From positions 1 to 64,000 of the forward strand of contig CANCHK010000003.1 in assembly GCA_947377865.1 (NCBI GenBank): a stretch of DNA of 64,000 nucleotides, in the 5' to 3' direction. The stretch is from Opitutia bacterium (GTDB taxonomy: Bacteria > Verrucomicrobiota > Verrucomicrobiia > Opitutales > UBA953). Made by a program: the position numbers and the translations under genes. Below are positions 1-8,185 of this stretch, one piece after another. Position 1 is the stretch's first letter. Every line of letters begins with the position of its first letter. The notes under the pieces were generated by a model. The model saw only the letters and a program-made list of their open reading frames with translations. It was not told the DNA's origin and made no database searches.

Positions 1-234
1 ATCTTCAACCATCTCGCCGTGGCGAAGAGCGCCCGCTTCGAACAGCTCTGGGGCACACCGCAGGCGACCGACCTCGGTAAGCTCTGCGCCGCGCACAAGG
101 TACGCCATGATCTCGCCGACGACTGGAACGACCTGCGTCGCCTGCTCGAAGTCCGCGGCAAGGGCGTCCGCGTCATCGAATTCCGCACCGACCGGGAAGC
201 CGACTCCGCCTGGCGCCAGAAGTCGTTCAAGTAA
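1..234 (+). CDS. menD: MenD, C-terminal part (partial at window edge)
   Basis: Seen: an open frame from base 1 to a TAA at 232-234, 77 residues, beginning IFNHLA. The stretch I-F-N ... F-E-x-L-W-G-T-P ... D-L-G-K-L matches the end of 2-succinyl-5-enolpyruvyl-6-hydroxy-3-cyclohexene-1-carboxylate synthase, where a thiamine-diphosphate-binding GGGIF is followed by a conserved FxxLFGTPH segment. Known: MenD is the cytoplasmic ThDP enzyme that joins isochorismate and 2-oxoglutarate in menaquinone synthesis. menG lies 11 kb downstream, so the pathway is represented, though not in one operon. The start codon and most of the protein are outside the window. A perfect palindrome begins at the stop codon. 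Only the tail is visible, so the call rests on one motif block. Confidence 0.7.
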   Translation: MFNHLAVAKSARFEQLWGTPQATDLGKLCAAHKVRHDLADDWNDLRRLLEVRGKGVRVIEFRTDREADSAWRQKSFK

Positions 235-285
235 GGGGTCAGACCGCTTCTGACAGATATCGCTCAGAAGCGGTCTGACCCCTTA
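232..285. repeat. 22-bp perfect palindrome starting at the menD stop codon (terminator or REP-like)
   Basis: Bases 232-253 are the exact reverse complement of 264-285, with a 10-nt loop (254-263). The arm contains the core GGGGTCAGACC. The left arm includes the menD TAA. It has no T-run as in a standard Rho-independent terminator, although the transcript could still terminate or be protected here. Cores of the GGGGTCAGACC type are common in REP-like palindromes associated with Y1 (RAYT) transposases; that link is from general knowledge, and no transposase gene is present here. Confidence 0.75.
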
Positions 286-327
286 CTTTGCTCTGTCCCT
301 ACTTTCATCCGGTGGCTAAATAATCGT

Positions 328-1128
328 ATGCGTTCGACCTTCCTCGCCCTCCTCGCCTGTTGCGTGTCATCGGCAGCGGCCGACAAGCCGGCGGTGGTGG
401 TCGACATAGCCGTCCCGCGTACCGAGCTCAAAGCGCAGGTAGCGCCCGGCGCTTCGATGAAATTTGGCTTTCCGGAACTCTCCGTCGATCGGTATGGCGC
501 CATGGCGGAGTGCAACCTTACTCTACCCGGGAACTACGACGCCTCGAAGAAGTATCCGCTGGTCGCATGGCTCGGCGGCGGGGCTGGCACCAACTCGCCC
601 AAGAATTCCTTCCTGCCGGAAGGCGATTTCATCGTCGTCGGCCTGCCCTTCCCCAAGGGCGCGAGTAATCCTAGCCAGGCTTATATGGTCGGCGATTACG
701 CCAAGGTCTGGGCCTACCAGCGCTTCATGTTGGACGAGATCGCGAAGGTCATCCCGAACATAGACAGGTCACGCTCGATCATCACTGGCTTCAGCAATGG
801 TGGGCATGCGATCGACGGCATGCTACGCGTCAGTGGCGGCCCCAAACTCACCGAGTACTTCGGCATCTTTATCTTCGTCGAGGGTGGCGGCACGGGATAT
901 TCATCCCTGGGCGAACTCCCCGACCTCAAGGGCAAGTTCGCCTACGCCTGCTGGGGTTCGGAGAAAGGCTCCAACAAGCCCGACGCCAGCTACCTGCCTG
1001 CGGCTCTCAAGGCCAAAGGCGCGTCGGTCGTTGGCAGTGAGATGGTCGGCGTCGGCCACGGATTCTCCGAGTCCGAACACCGCAAGATCGCCGAGTGGCT
1101 CCAGAAGGTAGCCCTGGCGAAGAAGTAA
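328..1128 (+). CDS. Exported alpha/beta-hydrolase (esterase or depolymerase-like)
   Basis: 266 residues with a signal peptide (about residues 1-18, ending SSAAA-D), so probably periplasmic or secreted. The nucleophile elbow G-F-S-N-G puts the catalytic Ser at 156, and a C-terminal GVGHGF supplies the likely catalytic His244. The GGGAG segment near residues 83-87 would be the oxyanion-hole strand. This pattern fits PHB-depolymerase or feruloyl-esterase-like hydrolases of Verrucomicrobia, but the substrate cannot be read from sequence. It stands alone, with converging neighbours and no obvious Shine-Dalgarno. The ATG at 328 was chosen because the signal peptide follows directly. Confidence 0.75.
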   Translation: MRSTFLALLACCVSSAAADKPAVVVDIAVPRTELKAQVAPGASMKFGFPELSVDRYGAMAECNLTLPGNYDASKKYPLVAWLGGGAGTNSPKNSFLPEGDFIVVGLPFPKGASNPSQAYMVGDYAKVWAYQRFMLDEIAKVIPNIDRSRSIITGFSNGGHAIDGMLRVSGGPKLTEYFGIFIFVEGGGTGYSSLGELPDLKGKFAYACWGSEKGSNKPDASYLPAALKAKGASVVGSEMVGVGHGFSESEHRKIAEWLQKVALAKK

Positions 1129-1137
1129 GCCTTCGGC

Positions 1138-1809
1138 CTAGAAGTAGGTCTTCAGGAAATCAGCTTCGGCCGCGGAGAGCGGCGCCTCGCCGGTGGCCAT
1201 GGCCAGGGATTTCGAAAAGCGTTGGTGCTCCGGCGGCAGGACGCGGAAGCCGTGGCGCTCGTAGATGGCCGGCTTGACCTCCGAGAAGAGGAGGAAGCGC
1301 GTATCGAGCTGGGCGAAGCGATGCAGCTCCATGACGGCGCGGAGCAGCCGCGAGGCGTAGCCCTTGCCCCGCTGCTCCGGCGAGGTCGCCACGGAGGCGA
1401 GGCCGATCAGACTTTCACGGAAACGTAGGACGTTCAAAGCAGAGACAGGTTGGCCGGCGGCATCCTCGAGCAAGTAACGCGTGCCACGTAGGTGGTTCGG
1501 ATCCTGATCCTTGTCGGCACAGTATTGATCGAAGGTCTTATCGTGCTTCCACGCATCATAACCGAACGCCAAAACCGTGCGCATGTCTTCCGGCTGCACG
1601 AGACGGAGACGACCCACGGGAGTGAAACGCTGGCGTCCGTCCTCGATGACGCCTTCGAACATCGGCTGCGGACGGACCCACGTGCGGGCTTCGGGATTGT
1701 CATACAGGCAGCGGTAGACCACCTGCGGCGACAGGTCCTCGGAATGCGCCGCGACCCCGAGGCGGAGGTAGTGGTTGCCTTTGTAGTGGCGGTAGAGGGT
1801 CCAAGACAT
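1138..1809 (-). CDS. DUF1653-GNAT acetyltransferase fusion
   Basis: 223 residues starting at the ATG complementary to 1807-1809. Residues 1-55 (YRHYKGNHY, VVYR.LY, WVRP..MF) match the small DUF1653 domain, normally a free-standing protein of about 70 residues. Residues 70-223 form a GNAT fold with the acetyl-CoA-binding signature Q-R-G-K-G-Y at 146-151, followed by a C-terminal YERHGF block. The role of DUF1653 is unknown; GNAT enzymes transfer acetyl groups to amines. An upstream in-frame reading back to 1923 exists, but it only translates G-rich repeat DNA into a YPNPYPYPYP stretch, so it is not accepted as protein. It converges with the esterase gene 9 bp away. Confidence 0.8.
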   Translation of the reverse strand: MSWTLYRHYKGNHYLRLGVAAHSEDLSPQVVYRCLYDNPEARTWVRPQPMFEGVIEDGRQRFTPVGRLRLVQPEDMRTVLAFGYDAWKHDKTFDQYCADKDQDPNHLRGTRYLLEDAAGQPVSALNVLRFRESLIGLASVATSPEQRGKGYASRLLRAVMELHRFAQLDTRFLLFSEVKPAIYERHGFRVLPPEHQRFSKSLAMATGEAPLSAAEADFLKTYF

Positions 1810-2077
1810 CGTTGCGAAGCAGGGATAGGGGTAGGGATAGGGGTTGGGGTAGGCAAGGCAACGGGTTGGGGCCGCCGCAGGGCGGCCGATGGTAGGGGCG
1901 TGGCTACGCCGCGCCCCTACCATCGGACTGCACGATGAATCGTGCCCCTACCCTCGTTCGCCCTACGGCGAACCAAGGACAGCACGTGGTGCTGTCCCTA
2001 CCTCAAGAAATCACTCCCCCGATACTCGACACTCCATACTCAACACTCTTCCTCCTACCCCTGCCCCTACCCCTTAA
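1810..2077. repeat. Intergenic repeat mosaic between the GNAT gene and lepB
   Basis: No gene is seen. From left to right: a G-rich hexamer array GGGATA/GGGGTA at 1821-1853; four hairpins at 1886-1926 (15-bp stem), 1930-1945 (7 bp), 1956-1973 (7 bp) and 1977-1997 (9 bp), three of which end in CCTACC while the leftmost also begins GGTAGGG; a heptamer-like array of ACTCGAC/ACTCCAT units at 2020-2050; and a C-rich hexamer array TACCCC/TGCCCC at 2056-2075. The G-rich array lies upstream of the minus-strand GNAT gene and the C-rich array just past the lepB stop. No promoter was recognised. Confidence 0.85.
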
Positions 2078-3421
2078 TCACTTCGCCGGACCCCAGTGGG
2101 ATGTGAACGGGTGCAGGATGAAGAGCGGCTTGCCGACGACGTCCTGGGCGGGCACTTCGCCCCAACCGCGCGAGTCGTAGCTGTTAGCCGAATTGTCGCC
2201 CATTGCGAAATAATGTCCGGCCGTCACGGTATATTCCTGCTGCAGCGGGATAGCATAGCGGTCGCCGCCGGCTTCGGGCAGGTAGCCGTAGTAGCCCTTG
2301 TCCATCGCACGCTGGCTGTTGAGCACCATCGGCTCGGGCGAGGTCACGACCTTGCCATCGAGGAAGAGTTCACCCTTCTCGCCCACGCGCAGCTTCTGAC
2401 CCGGGACGCCGGCGAGGCGCTTGACGTAGTAGCTCTGCGAAGGCTGTCCGTATTGGTCGTCGAGCCCGCGGATATTGTTCGTGCGGAAGACGAAAGTGTC
2501 GCCGCGGGAGGGGTCGACGAAGTTGTAGGACATGCGATCCACGAAGAGCATGTCGCCCGTGAGGATGTCGAAATTGAACAAGTTCTTGCCCGCGGCCACC
2601 TGCTTGCCCGTCATGAGCACCGGGCCAAATGGCCCGTTCTTGATGCGACCATCGCGGGCAGCCTTGGCGAAGACCACGCGCCAGCGATCCTGATCCTGCC
2701 GGGGCAGCTTCAATTTGGCCTCTTCGGGGAAGAAAGTCTTGAGCATGACCGTCTCGAAACCGAAATCGGCCGGCATCACGACGGACTGCATCGTGTCGCC
2801 GACCTGGATCTCGTGCTTGTCGGCGGCGCCCTTCCAGACGCCCGAGCCGAGGATGCCGTCGTCGAGCGTGCGCTGGCGGGAGCGCAGGCCGTATTCGACC
2901 TGATTATTCCCGTAGCGATTCATCACAATCGGGATGCCGACTTCACCGGTCGCTTCGGCGGGAATGATATATGTCCAAGTCCACTGGACCTTCTCGAGCA
3001 GGCGCATCGGCAGGCTCGGCACCGGCTCATCGGCGGTGCGCACCTCAGCGGTCATGCCGTTGTACGTGGGCCACATGGAGTTTGTCGGGATCTTAAAGGG
3101 CTGCAGGAAGAAACTGCGGATAGAGCCGGCCACAATTGCAGCCATGACCACCATCTCGGTGTAGTCGGTGCCGGAGGTCAGCGGGTAGATTTTGCCGCCG
3201 TTACGGACCAGCACCTCGTGGAGCTGATTGAGGAGCACCTCGACTTGGGTAAGCTCCATCTTCCGGTCCTTGGCCGCCGCACGGACCTTATCAGCTAGTT
3301 CCAACTGCGCGTTAAGGGCCTCCTTCGTGAGGACGTCGGCGCGGTAGAGTTCGATCTTCTCCGAAGCCTCGAGCAAGGCCTTGCCGATCTTGCGGAGCTT
3401 ACGACGGTAGTAGAAGGACAT
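2078..3421 (-). CDS. lepB: Signal peptidase I with N-terminal extension and large insertion
   Basis: 447 residues, much longer than the usual 250-320. It is an inner-membrane Ser/Lys protease that removes signal peptides from exported proteins. Seen: one transmembrane segment at about 88-106, catalytic Ser115 in IPTNSMWPT, catalytic Lys334 in YYVKRLAGVPG, and the C-terminal box GDNSANSYDSRGWG at 408-421. The first 85 residues are charged and helical (possible coiled coil). About 170 residues separate the Ser box from the GD-LFVDR box (289-295), so the periplasmic domain carries an extra module. It lies 57 bp downstream of lepA on the same strand, the classic lepA-lepB pairing. The many exported hydrolases nearby are its likely clients. 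Confidence 0.95.
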   Translation of the reverse strand: MSFYYRRKLRKIGKALLEASEKIELYRADVLTKEALNAQLELADKVRAAAKDRKMELTQVEVLLNQLHEVLVRNGGKIYPLTSGTDYTEMVVMAAIVAGSIRSFFLQPFKIPTNSMWPTYNGMTAEVRTADEPVPSLPMRLLEKVQWTWTYIIPAEATGEVGIPIVMNRYGNNQVEYGLRSRQRTLDDGILGSGVWKGAADKHEIQVGDTMQSVVMPADFGFETVMLKTFFPEEAKLKLPRQDQDRWRVVFAKAARDGRIKNGPFGPVLMTGKQVAAGKNLFNFDILTGDMLFVDRMSYNFVDPSRGDTFVFRTNNIRGLDDQYGQPSQSYYVKRLAGVPGQKLRVGEKGELFLDGKVVTSPEPMVLNSQRAMDKGYYGYLPEAGGDRYAIPLQQEYTVTAGHYFAMGDNSANSYDSRGWGEVPAQDVVGKPLFILHPFTSHWGPAK

Positions 3422-3463
3422 GGGGAGGACCCGCCCAAACTAACATCCACCGACCCAAGGGAA

Positions 3464-3479
3464 AGCCCGAATTGGGGCT
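3464..3479 (-). terminator. Weak hairpin after lepA
   Basis: On the lepA strand the sequence AGCCC-CAATTC-GGGCTTTC forms a 5-bp stem that begins in the lepA TGA and ends in a short T-run. It could be a weak terminator or attenuator between lepA and lepB, which would otherwise be co-transcribed. The short stem keeps confidence low. Confidence 0.3.
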
Positions 3480-5278
3480 CAACCCTCGTTCTTAAGGATC
3501 TTGATGAAGGCTTCCTGCGGGATATCGACCTTGCCGATCTGCTTCATGCGCTTCTTGCCCTCCTTCTGCTTGTCGAGGAGCTTGCGCTTACGGGAGATGT
3601 CGCCGCCGTAGCACTTCGCGGTCACGTCCTTGCCGACGGAGCCAATGGTCTCGCGGGCGATGACCTTCGAGCCGACGGCCGCCTGGATGGCGATCTTGAA
3701 AAGCTGGCGCGGCAGGAGCTCCTTGAGCCGCTCGCAGAGATTACGTCCGCGGCCTTCGGCCTTGGAGGCGTGCACGATCGAGGAGAAGGCATCGACGGGC
3801 TCCTCGTTGACGCGGATGTCCATTTTTACGAGGTCCGAGGTGACGTATTCGCCGAGCTCGTAGTCCATCGAGCCGGACCCACGGGTGATGGATTTCATGC
3901 GGTCGTTGAAGTCGACGAGGATCTCGTTGAGCGGCAGGAGGCAAACAAGGACGACGCGGTCGCCGTCGATGGTTTCGGTGCGCTCGCAGATGCCACGCTT
4001 CTCCTGGACGAGCGTGAGCATGTCGCCGATCGAGGTACCTGGAATATGGATATGGGCACGGATCGTCGGCTCCTCGATGTGCTCGATGGCGGACGGGTCC
4101 GGCATGACGACCGGGTTGTCCAGGATGTGCTCCACGCCGTCGGTGGTATAGACCTTATAAACGACCGACGGGTAGGTCGAAAGGATGTCGAGGTCGTACT
4201 CACGTCTCAGGCGCTCCTGGACGATTTCCATATGCAGCAGGCCGAGGAAGCCGCAGCGAAAACCGAAGCCCAGCGCACTCGAACTCTCGGCGGTGTAGGT
4301 CAACGAAGAGTCGTTGATCGCGAGTTTGGCGAGCGAGGTCTTGAGCTTCTCGTAGTCGGCCGTGTCGAGCGGGTAGATGCCGCTGAACACCATCGGGCTG
4401 ACTTCCTTGAAGCCCGGGACGGGCTCCTTGGCGGGGTCATTAGCGAGGGTGATCGTGTCGCCGACCTTCACGTCCGCGACTTCGCGGATATTGATGACGA
4501 GGTAACCGACGCAACCCGGACCGAGTTCGTCCTGAGGCTTCATCTTCGGAGAGAAGATGCCGACTTCCTTAATGACGGAGCGGACGCCGTTGTGCATCAT
4601 CTCGATGGTCTGGCCGGCCTTGAAGGTGCCCGAGAAAACGCGGACGTAGCTAATGACACCCTTGTAGGAATCGAAGAGGGAGTCGAAGACCAGCGCGCGG
4701 TGCTGCGGGTATTCGGACCAGCGGGGCGGCGGGACGCGCTTGATGATCGCAGCGAAGATCTCGTCGATGCCGATGCCGGACTTGCCCGAGGCGAGGACAG
4801 CGTCTTGCGCAGGGATGGTGAGGATATCCTCGACCTGGCGACGAGCTTCATCGGGTCGGGCGCTGGGGAGGTCGACCTTGTTGATGACCGGGACAATCTC
4901 AAGGCCCTGGTTCATCGCGAGGGTGGCGTTGGCGACCGTCTGGGCTTCGACGCCCTGTGACGCGTCGATCAGGAGCACCGCGCCTTCGCAGGCGGCGAGG
5001 GAGCGCGAGACTTCGTAGGCGAAGTCGACGTGCCCCGGGGTGTCGATGAGATTGAGGATATACTGCTTACCGTCCGGCGCGGTGAAATTCATCGTCACCG
5101 GGTGGCACTTGATTGTGATACCCTTCTCCCGCTCGAGGTCCATCGCATCGAGGAGCTGCTCCTTCATCTGGCGCTTCTCGATCGTCTTCGTGTGCTCGAG
5201 GAGGCGGTCGGAAAGGGTCGTCTTGCCGTGGTCGACGTGCGCGATGATGCAGAAGTTGCGGATGTGGTCTAAGGACAC
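3479..5278 (-). CDS. lepA: Elongation factor 4 (LepA)
   Basis: 599 residues, normal family length. It is a ribosome-associated GTPase that back-translocates stalled ribosomes. Seen: the G1 P-loop AHVDHGKTT at 13-21, the G3 DTPGHVDF, the G4 NKVD, and the LepA-specific C-terminal domain ending GKVDIPQEAFIKILK. It is followed 57 bp later by lepB on the same strand, the order known from many bacteria. The fabD gene upstream is also on the minus strand, but a 74-bp gap separates the two. Confidence 0.97.
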   Translation of the reverse strand: MSLDHIRNFCIIAHVDHGKTTLSDRLLEHTKTIEKRQMKEQLLDAMDLEREKGITIKCHPVTMNFTAPDGKQYILNLIDTPGHVDFAYEVSRSLAACEGAVLLIDASQGVEAQTVANATLAMNQGLEIVPVINKVDLPSARPDEARRQVEDILTIPAQDAVLASGKSGIGIDEIFAAIIKRVPPPRWSEYPQHRALVFDSLFDSYKGVISYVRVFSGTFKAGQTIEMMHNGVRSVIKEVGIFSPKMKPQDELGPGCVGYLVINIREVADVKVGDTITLANDPAKEPVPGFKEVSPMVFSGIYPLDTADYEKLKTSLAKLAINDSSLTYTAESSSALGFGFRCGFLGLLHMEIVQERLRREYDLDILSTYPSVVYKVYTTDGVEHILDNPVVMPDPSAIEHIEEPTIRAHIHIPGTSIGDMLTLVQEKRGICERTETIDGDRVVLVCLLPLNEILVDFNDRMKSITRGSGSMDYELGEYVTSDLVKMDIRVNEEPVDAFSSIVHASKAEGRGRNLCERLKELLPRQLFKIAIQAAVGSKVIARETIGSVGKDVTAKCYGGDISRKRKLLDKQKEGKKRMKQIGKVDIPQEAFIKILKNEG

Positions 5279-5352
5279 GGTAAAGGGGGAAAGGGCTTAA
5301 TAGGACTGCGGACGGGGCGCTTGTCCAGCGTTAGCCCCCGCCCGAAGGGGTT

Positions 5353-6261
5353 TTAGGCGGGAATATCGGCGAACTCGTGCAACGACGCCACCGGGGCCGC
5401 GGGCGCGGAGCGCTTCATCATGCCGGCCAGGACGCCACCCGGACCGCATTCGTAGAACTGGGCGATGCCGGTATCGGCCGCGGCCTTGCAATCGTCTTCC
5501 CAGAGCACCGAGGAGACCACCTGCTTCACCAGCGCGGCGCGCAGATCGACGGGCTCGGCGAGCGTGCCACCGGTGGTGTTCGAGTAGACGGTGACCTGGG
5601 GGCGCTTGAACTCGACGCCCTGCAGGAAGGATTCGAAAGCCTGGCGGGCTGGCTCCATCAGGCGGCTGTGGTAGGCACCCGCGACGACGAGAGGCTTCAC
5701 AAGTTTGAAGGCGCCGAACTCCTTAGCGCGGGCGACGGCCAGGGCGACCTTCTCGGCGTCACCGGAGATCACGACCTGGCCGGGGCAGTTGAAGTTCGCG
5801 GCGTCGATGTCGAAGGCGGCGCAGAGTTTGAAAATCTCGTCGCGGGTGCCGCCGATGACCGCGGCCATGCCACCCTTGGTCTGGTCGCAAGCGAGCTGCA
5901 TCAGGCGGCCGCGCTCGGCGACGACTTTGAGGCCGGTCTCGAAATCCCAAACACCGGCGAAAGCGTAGGCGGTCAGTTCGCCAAGGGAGAGACCCAGGCA
6001 GGCCTTGAGGTCGTTGAGCTTGCCGCGCTCCTTGAGGATCTGGGCGATTGCGTAGCCTTGGACGTAAAGGGCCGGCTGGCAGACACGGGTCTCGGTCAGG
6101 AGCTCGGCCGGGCCTTCGAAGCAGGCCTGACGGAGGTCGAAGGGCAGCACCTTGGCGGCGCGGTCGTAGAGGTCCTTGGCGGAGGCCGAACCTTCGTACA
6201 GGGACTTGCCCATGCCGACGACTTGGGCGCCTTGACCAGAGAACAGGAGAGCGGTGGACAT
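5353..6261 (-). CDS. fabD: Malonyl-CoA:ACP transacylase
   Basis: 302 residues starting MSTALLFSGQGAQ. It loads malonyl groups onto acyl carrier protein for fatty-acid synthesis in the cytoplasm. Seen: GQGAQ at 9-13, the nucleophile Ser92 in GLSLGE, His198 in AGAYHSRLM and the PGQVVISGD motif near 160-168, all standard FabD landmarks. The start is placed at the ATG complementary to 6259-6261, because an in-frame extension upstream to 6447 has no family similarity and translates repeat DNA. No other fab gene is adjacent, but accA at 15.4 kb feeds the same pathway. Confidence 0.95.
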   Translation of the reverse strand: MSTALLFSGQGAQVVGMGKSLYEGSASAKDLYDRAAKVLPFDLRQACFEGPAELLTETRVCQPALYVQGYAIAQILKERGKLNDLKACLGLSLGELTAYAFAGVWDFETGLKVVAERGRLMQLACDQTKGGMAAVIGGTRDEIFKLCAAFDIDAANFNCPGQVVISGDAEKVALAVARAKEFGAFKLVKPLVVAGAYHSRLMEPARQAFESFLQGVEFKRPQVTVYSNTTGGTLAEPVDLRAALVKQVVSSVLWEDDCKAAADTGIAQFYECGPGGVLAGMMKRSAPAAPVASLHEFADIPA

Positions 6262-6480
6262 TGGAAGGAGGGAGGGAAAAAGGGCGGGAGGGTCAATGAT
6301 GGAGACAAAGACAAGGGGGCATGCTGGCAAGGGGACACGGGGACATGGGGGGAGATGCCAAAAGCATGATAAGGTATAACGGCCTTGCCCACGTGTCACC
6401 GTGCCCACGTGCCCCCTCATTCGCCCCTCCTTCCTTGACCACCCCACCCCCGCCCCCTACCCCTAGCCCTTTCTTTCACC
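6262..6480. repeat. GGGGACA-type arrays and C-rich hexamers between fabD and purH
   Basis: No gene. A G-rich array with units GGGGACAC/GGGGACAT lies at 6331-6355, and a roughly inverted C-rich array (CACGTGTCACC, GTGCCCACGTGCCCC) at 6389-6417. A C-rich hexamer stretch (CCCCCTACCCCTAGCCC) at 6449-6471 sits directly upstream of the purH start. The same kind of array pair recurs at 8057-8185 and 41310-41562. Confidence 0.75.
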
Positions 6481-8022
6481 ATGCCTATCGCCCTTCTCTC
6501 CGTCAGCGACAAGACCGGCCTCCTGCCCTTCGCCCAGGCCCTCGTCAAGGAACACGGCTATAAGCTCCTCTCGACCGGCGGCACCTCGAAGATGCTGCGC
6601 GACGCGGGCCTGCCAGTGACCGACGTCAGCGAACACACGGGCTTCCCTGAGATCATGGAAGGCCGCGTGAAGACCCTGCACCCGAAAGTCCATGGCGGCC
6701 TCCTCTGCCGTCGCGATTCGCACGAGCACCTCGACGAAGCCAAGAAGCACGGCATCGACCTCATCGACCTCGTCGTCGTGAATCTCTACCCGTTCGAAGC
6801 CACCGTCGCGAAGCCCAACTGCTCGTTCGAGGACGCCATCGAGAACATCGACATCGGCGGCCCGTCCATGCTGCGCAGCGCAGCCAAGAACCACGCCTCC
6901 GTCTCCGTCGTCACCGACCCCGCCGACTACGAGCGCGTGCTCGCCGCCATGAAGGCCCCTGAGACCCTCGGCGAACTGCGTCGCGAACACGCCCTCAAGG
7001 TCTTCCAGCGCACCTCCGCCTACGACGCCGCGATCGCCAACTACCTCGAATCCCAGGCCCAGCCCGGCCTCGGCAATGTCCTCGGCCTGCCCTCCCGCTT
7101 CACCTCGACCCTGCCCATCGCCCAGCGTCTCCGCTACGGCGAAAACCCTCACCAGCAGGCCGCGCTCTACGGTTCGTTCCACGAAGCCTTCGAACAGCTG
7201 CAGGGCAAGGAACTCAGCTATAACAATATCCTCGATATCACCGCCGCGACCTACCTCATCGGCGAGTTCGAGCGCCCGACGATCTGCATCCTAAAGCACA
7301 CCAACCCGTGCGGCGTCGCTTCGGCGGACACCCTCCTCGAAGCCTGGCACAAGGCCTTCGAGACCGACAAGCAGGCCCCGTTCGGCGGCATCATCGTCGC
7401 CAACCGCACCGTCGACAAGGGCCTCGCCGAGGCCATCGCCGAGATCTTCTCGGAAGTCATCATCGCACCAGAATTCGACGCCGACGCCCTCGCGATTTTC
7501 GGCAAGAAGAAGAACCTCCGCCTCATGCGCGCCAAGGTCGGCCTCCGCGCCGACACCCTCCGCGAAGTCCGCGCCGTTATCGGCGGCGTACTCGTCCAGG
7601 ACCGCGACCAGAAGCCCGCCAACCCGCGCGACTTCAAGATCGTCACCAAGCGCGCCCCGACCGCCGACGAGATGACCGCCCTGCTCTTCGGCTGGCGCGT
7701 CGTCCGCCACGTGAAGTCCAACGCCATCGTCTACGCCGGCAAGGAACGCACCCTCAGCGTGGGCGCTGGCCAGATGTCCCGCATCGACTCCTCCCGTATC
7801 GCGGTCTGGAAGGCAGGGGAAGCCAAGCTCTCGCTCACGGGCTCGGCCATCGCTTCCGACGCCTTCTTCCCCTTCCCTGACGGCCTGCTCGCCGCGGCCG
7901 ACGCCGGTGCAACCTGCGCCATCCAGCCGGGAGGCTCCGTGAAGGATGCCGATGTTATCGCCGCCGCCGATGCGCGCGGCATGGCGATGGTCTTCACCGG
8001 CATGCGCCACTTTAAGCACTGA
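6481..8022 (+). CDS. purH: Bifunctional AICAR transformylase / IMP cyclohydrolase
   Basis: 513 residues, normal length. It catalyses the last two steps of purine synthesis, formylation of AICAR and closure to IMP. Seen: an N-terminal MGS-like cyclohydrolase domain (SVSDKTG at 7-13, [24 protein letters not shown]) and a C-terminal transformylase domain with the catalytic K-H-T-N-P-C-G block at about residues 272-278. The start ATG at 6481 fits the family N-terminus exactly. It is monocistronic, flanked by repeat-rich gaps. Its last codons and stop are part of a long palindrome. Confidence 0.97.
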   Translation: MPIALLSVSDKTGLLPFAQALVKEHGYKLLSTGGTSKMLRDAGLPVTDVSEHTGFPEIMEGRVKTLHPKVHGGLLCRRDSHEHLDEAKKHGIDLIDLVVVNLYPFEATVAKPNCSFEDAIENIDIGGPSMLRSAAKNHASVSVVTDPADYERVLAAMKAPETLGELRREHALKVFQRTSAYDAAIANYLESQAQPGLGNVLGLPSRFTSTLPIAQRLRYGENPHQQAALYGSFHEAFEQLQGKELSYNNILDITAATYLIGEFERPTICILKHTNPCGVASADTLLEAWHKAFETDKQAPFGGIIVANRTVDKGLAEAIAEIFSEVIIAPEFDADALAIFGKKKNLRLMRAKVGLRADTLREVRAVIGGVLVQDRDQKPANPRDFKIVTKRAPTADEMTALLFGWRVVRHVKSNAIVYAGKERTLSVGAGQMSRIDSSRIAVWKAGEAKLSLTGSAIASDAFFPFPDGLLAAADAGATCAIQPGGSVKDADVIAAADARGMAMVFTGMRHFKH

Positions 8023-8056
8023 GTTCCGCTCAGCGGAACTCAGTGCTTAAAGCGCA
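8003..8056. repeat. Palindrome formed from the 3' end of purH
   Basis: Bases 8010-8030 are the exact reverse complement of 8032-8052 (21 bp, 1-nt loop). Beyond a CAC bulge at 8008-8010, TGCGC at 8003-8007 pairs with 8052-8056. The left arm encodes the last residues and stop of PurH, so the right arm is an inverted copy of the gene end. It could act as an intrinsic transcript end despite having no T-run, and as DNA it could extrude as a cruciform. Confidence 0.85.
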
Positions 8057-8185
8057 GGGGACATGCTGGCACGGTGACATGGGGACAAGGGGAAACCGCA
8101 CCAAGCGAGGCGGACATCTTGCTTCTAGGGGCGGCAATGACGCCTCATCACCCCGTGTCACCGTGTCACCTTGCCCACGTGCCCA
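8057..8185. repeat. GGTGACA/GGGGACA array pair between purH and parB
   Basis: A G-rich array (GGGGACATGC, GGCACGGTGACATGG, GGGACAAGGGG) at 8057-8092 is matched by an inverted C-rich array (CCCCGTGTCACC, GTGTCACCTTGCCC, ACGTGCCC) at 8152-8184. About 60 bp of unremarkable sequence lies between them. The gap holds no gene and separates two convergent genes. Confidence 0.65.

Noticed and set aside
1821-1853. CRISPR or telomere interpretation of the hexamer arrays
   Set aside because: There are no spacers of CRISPR length and no cas genes; arrays are short, interrupted and interstitial, so they are not chromosome ends.
2096-3298. 400-codon open frame antisense to lepB
   Set aside because: A shadow of lepB codon bias; no recognisable motif, no ribosome site.
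3770-4960. 396-codon open frame antisense to lepA
   Set aside because: Same reason: mirrors a highly conserved gene and is not similar to any protein I know.
6389-6417. parS site for ParB
   Set aside because: CACGTG cores occur in the GTG-rich arrays, but the flanking TGTTT/AAACA of parS is absent.
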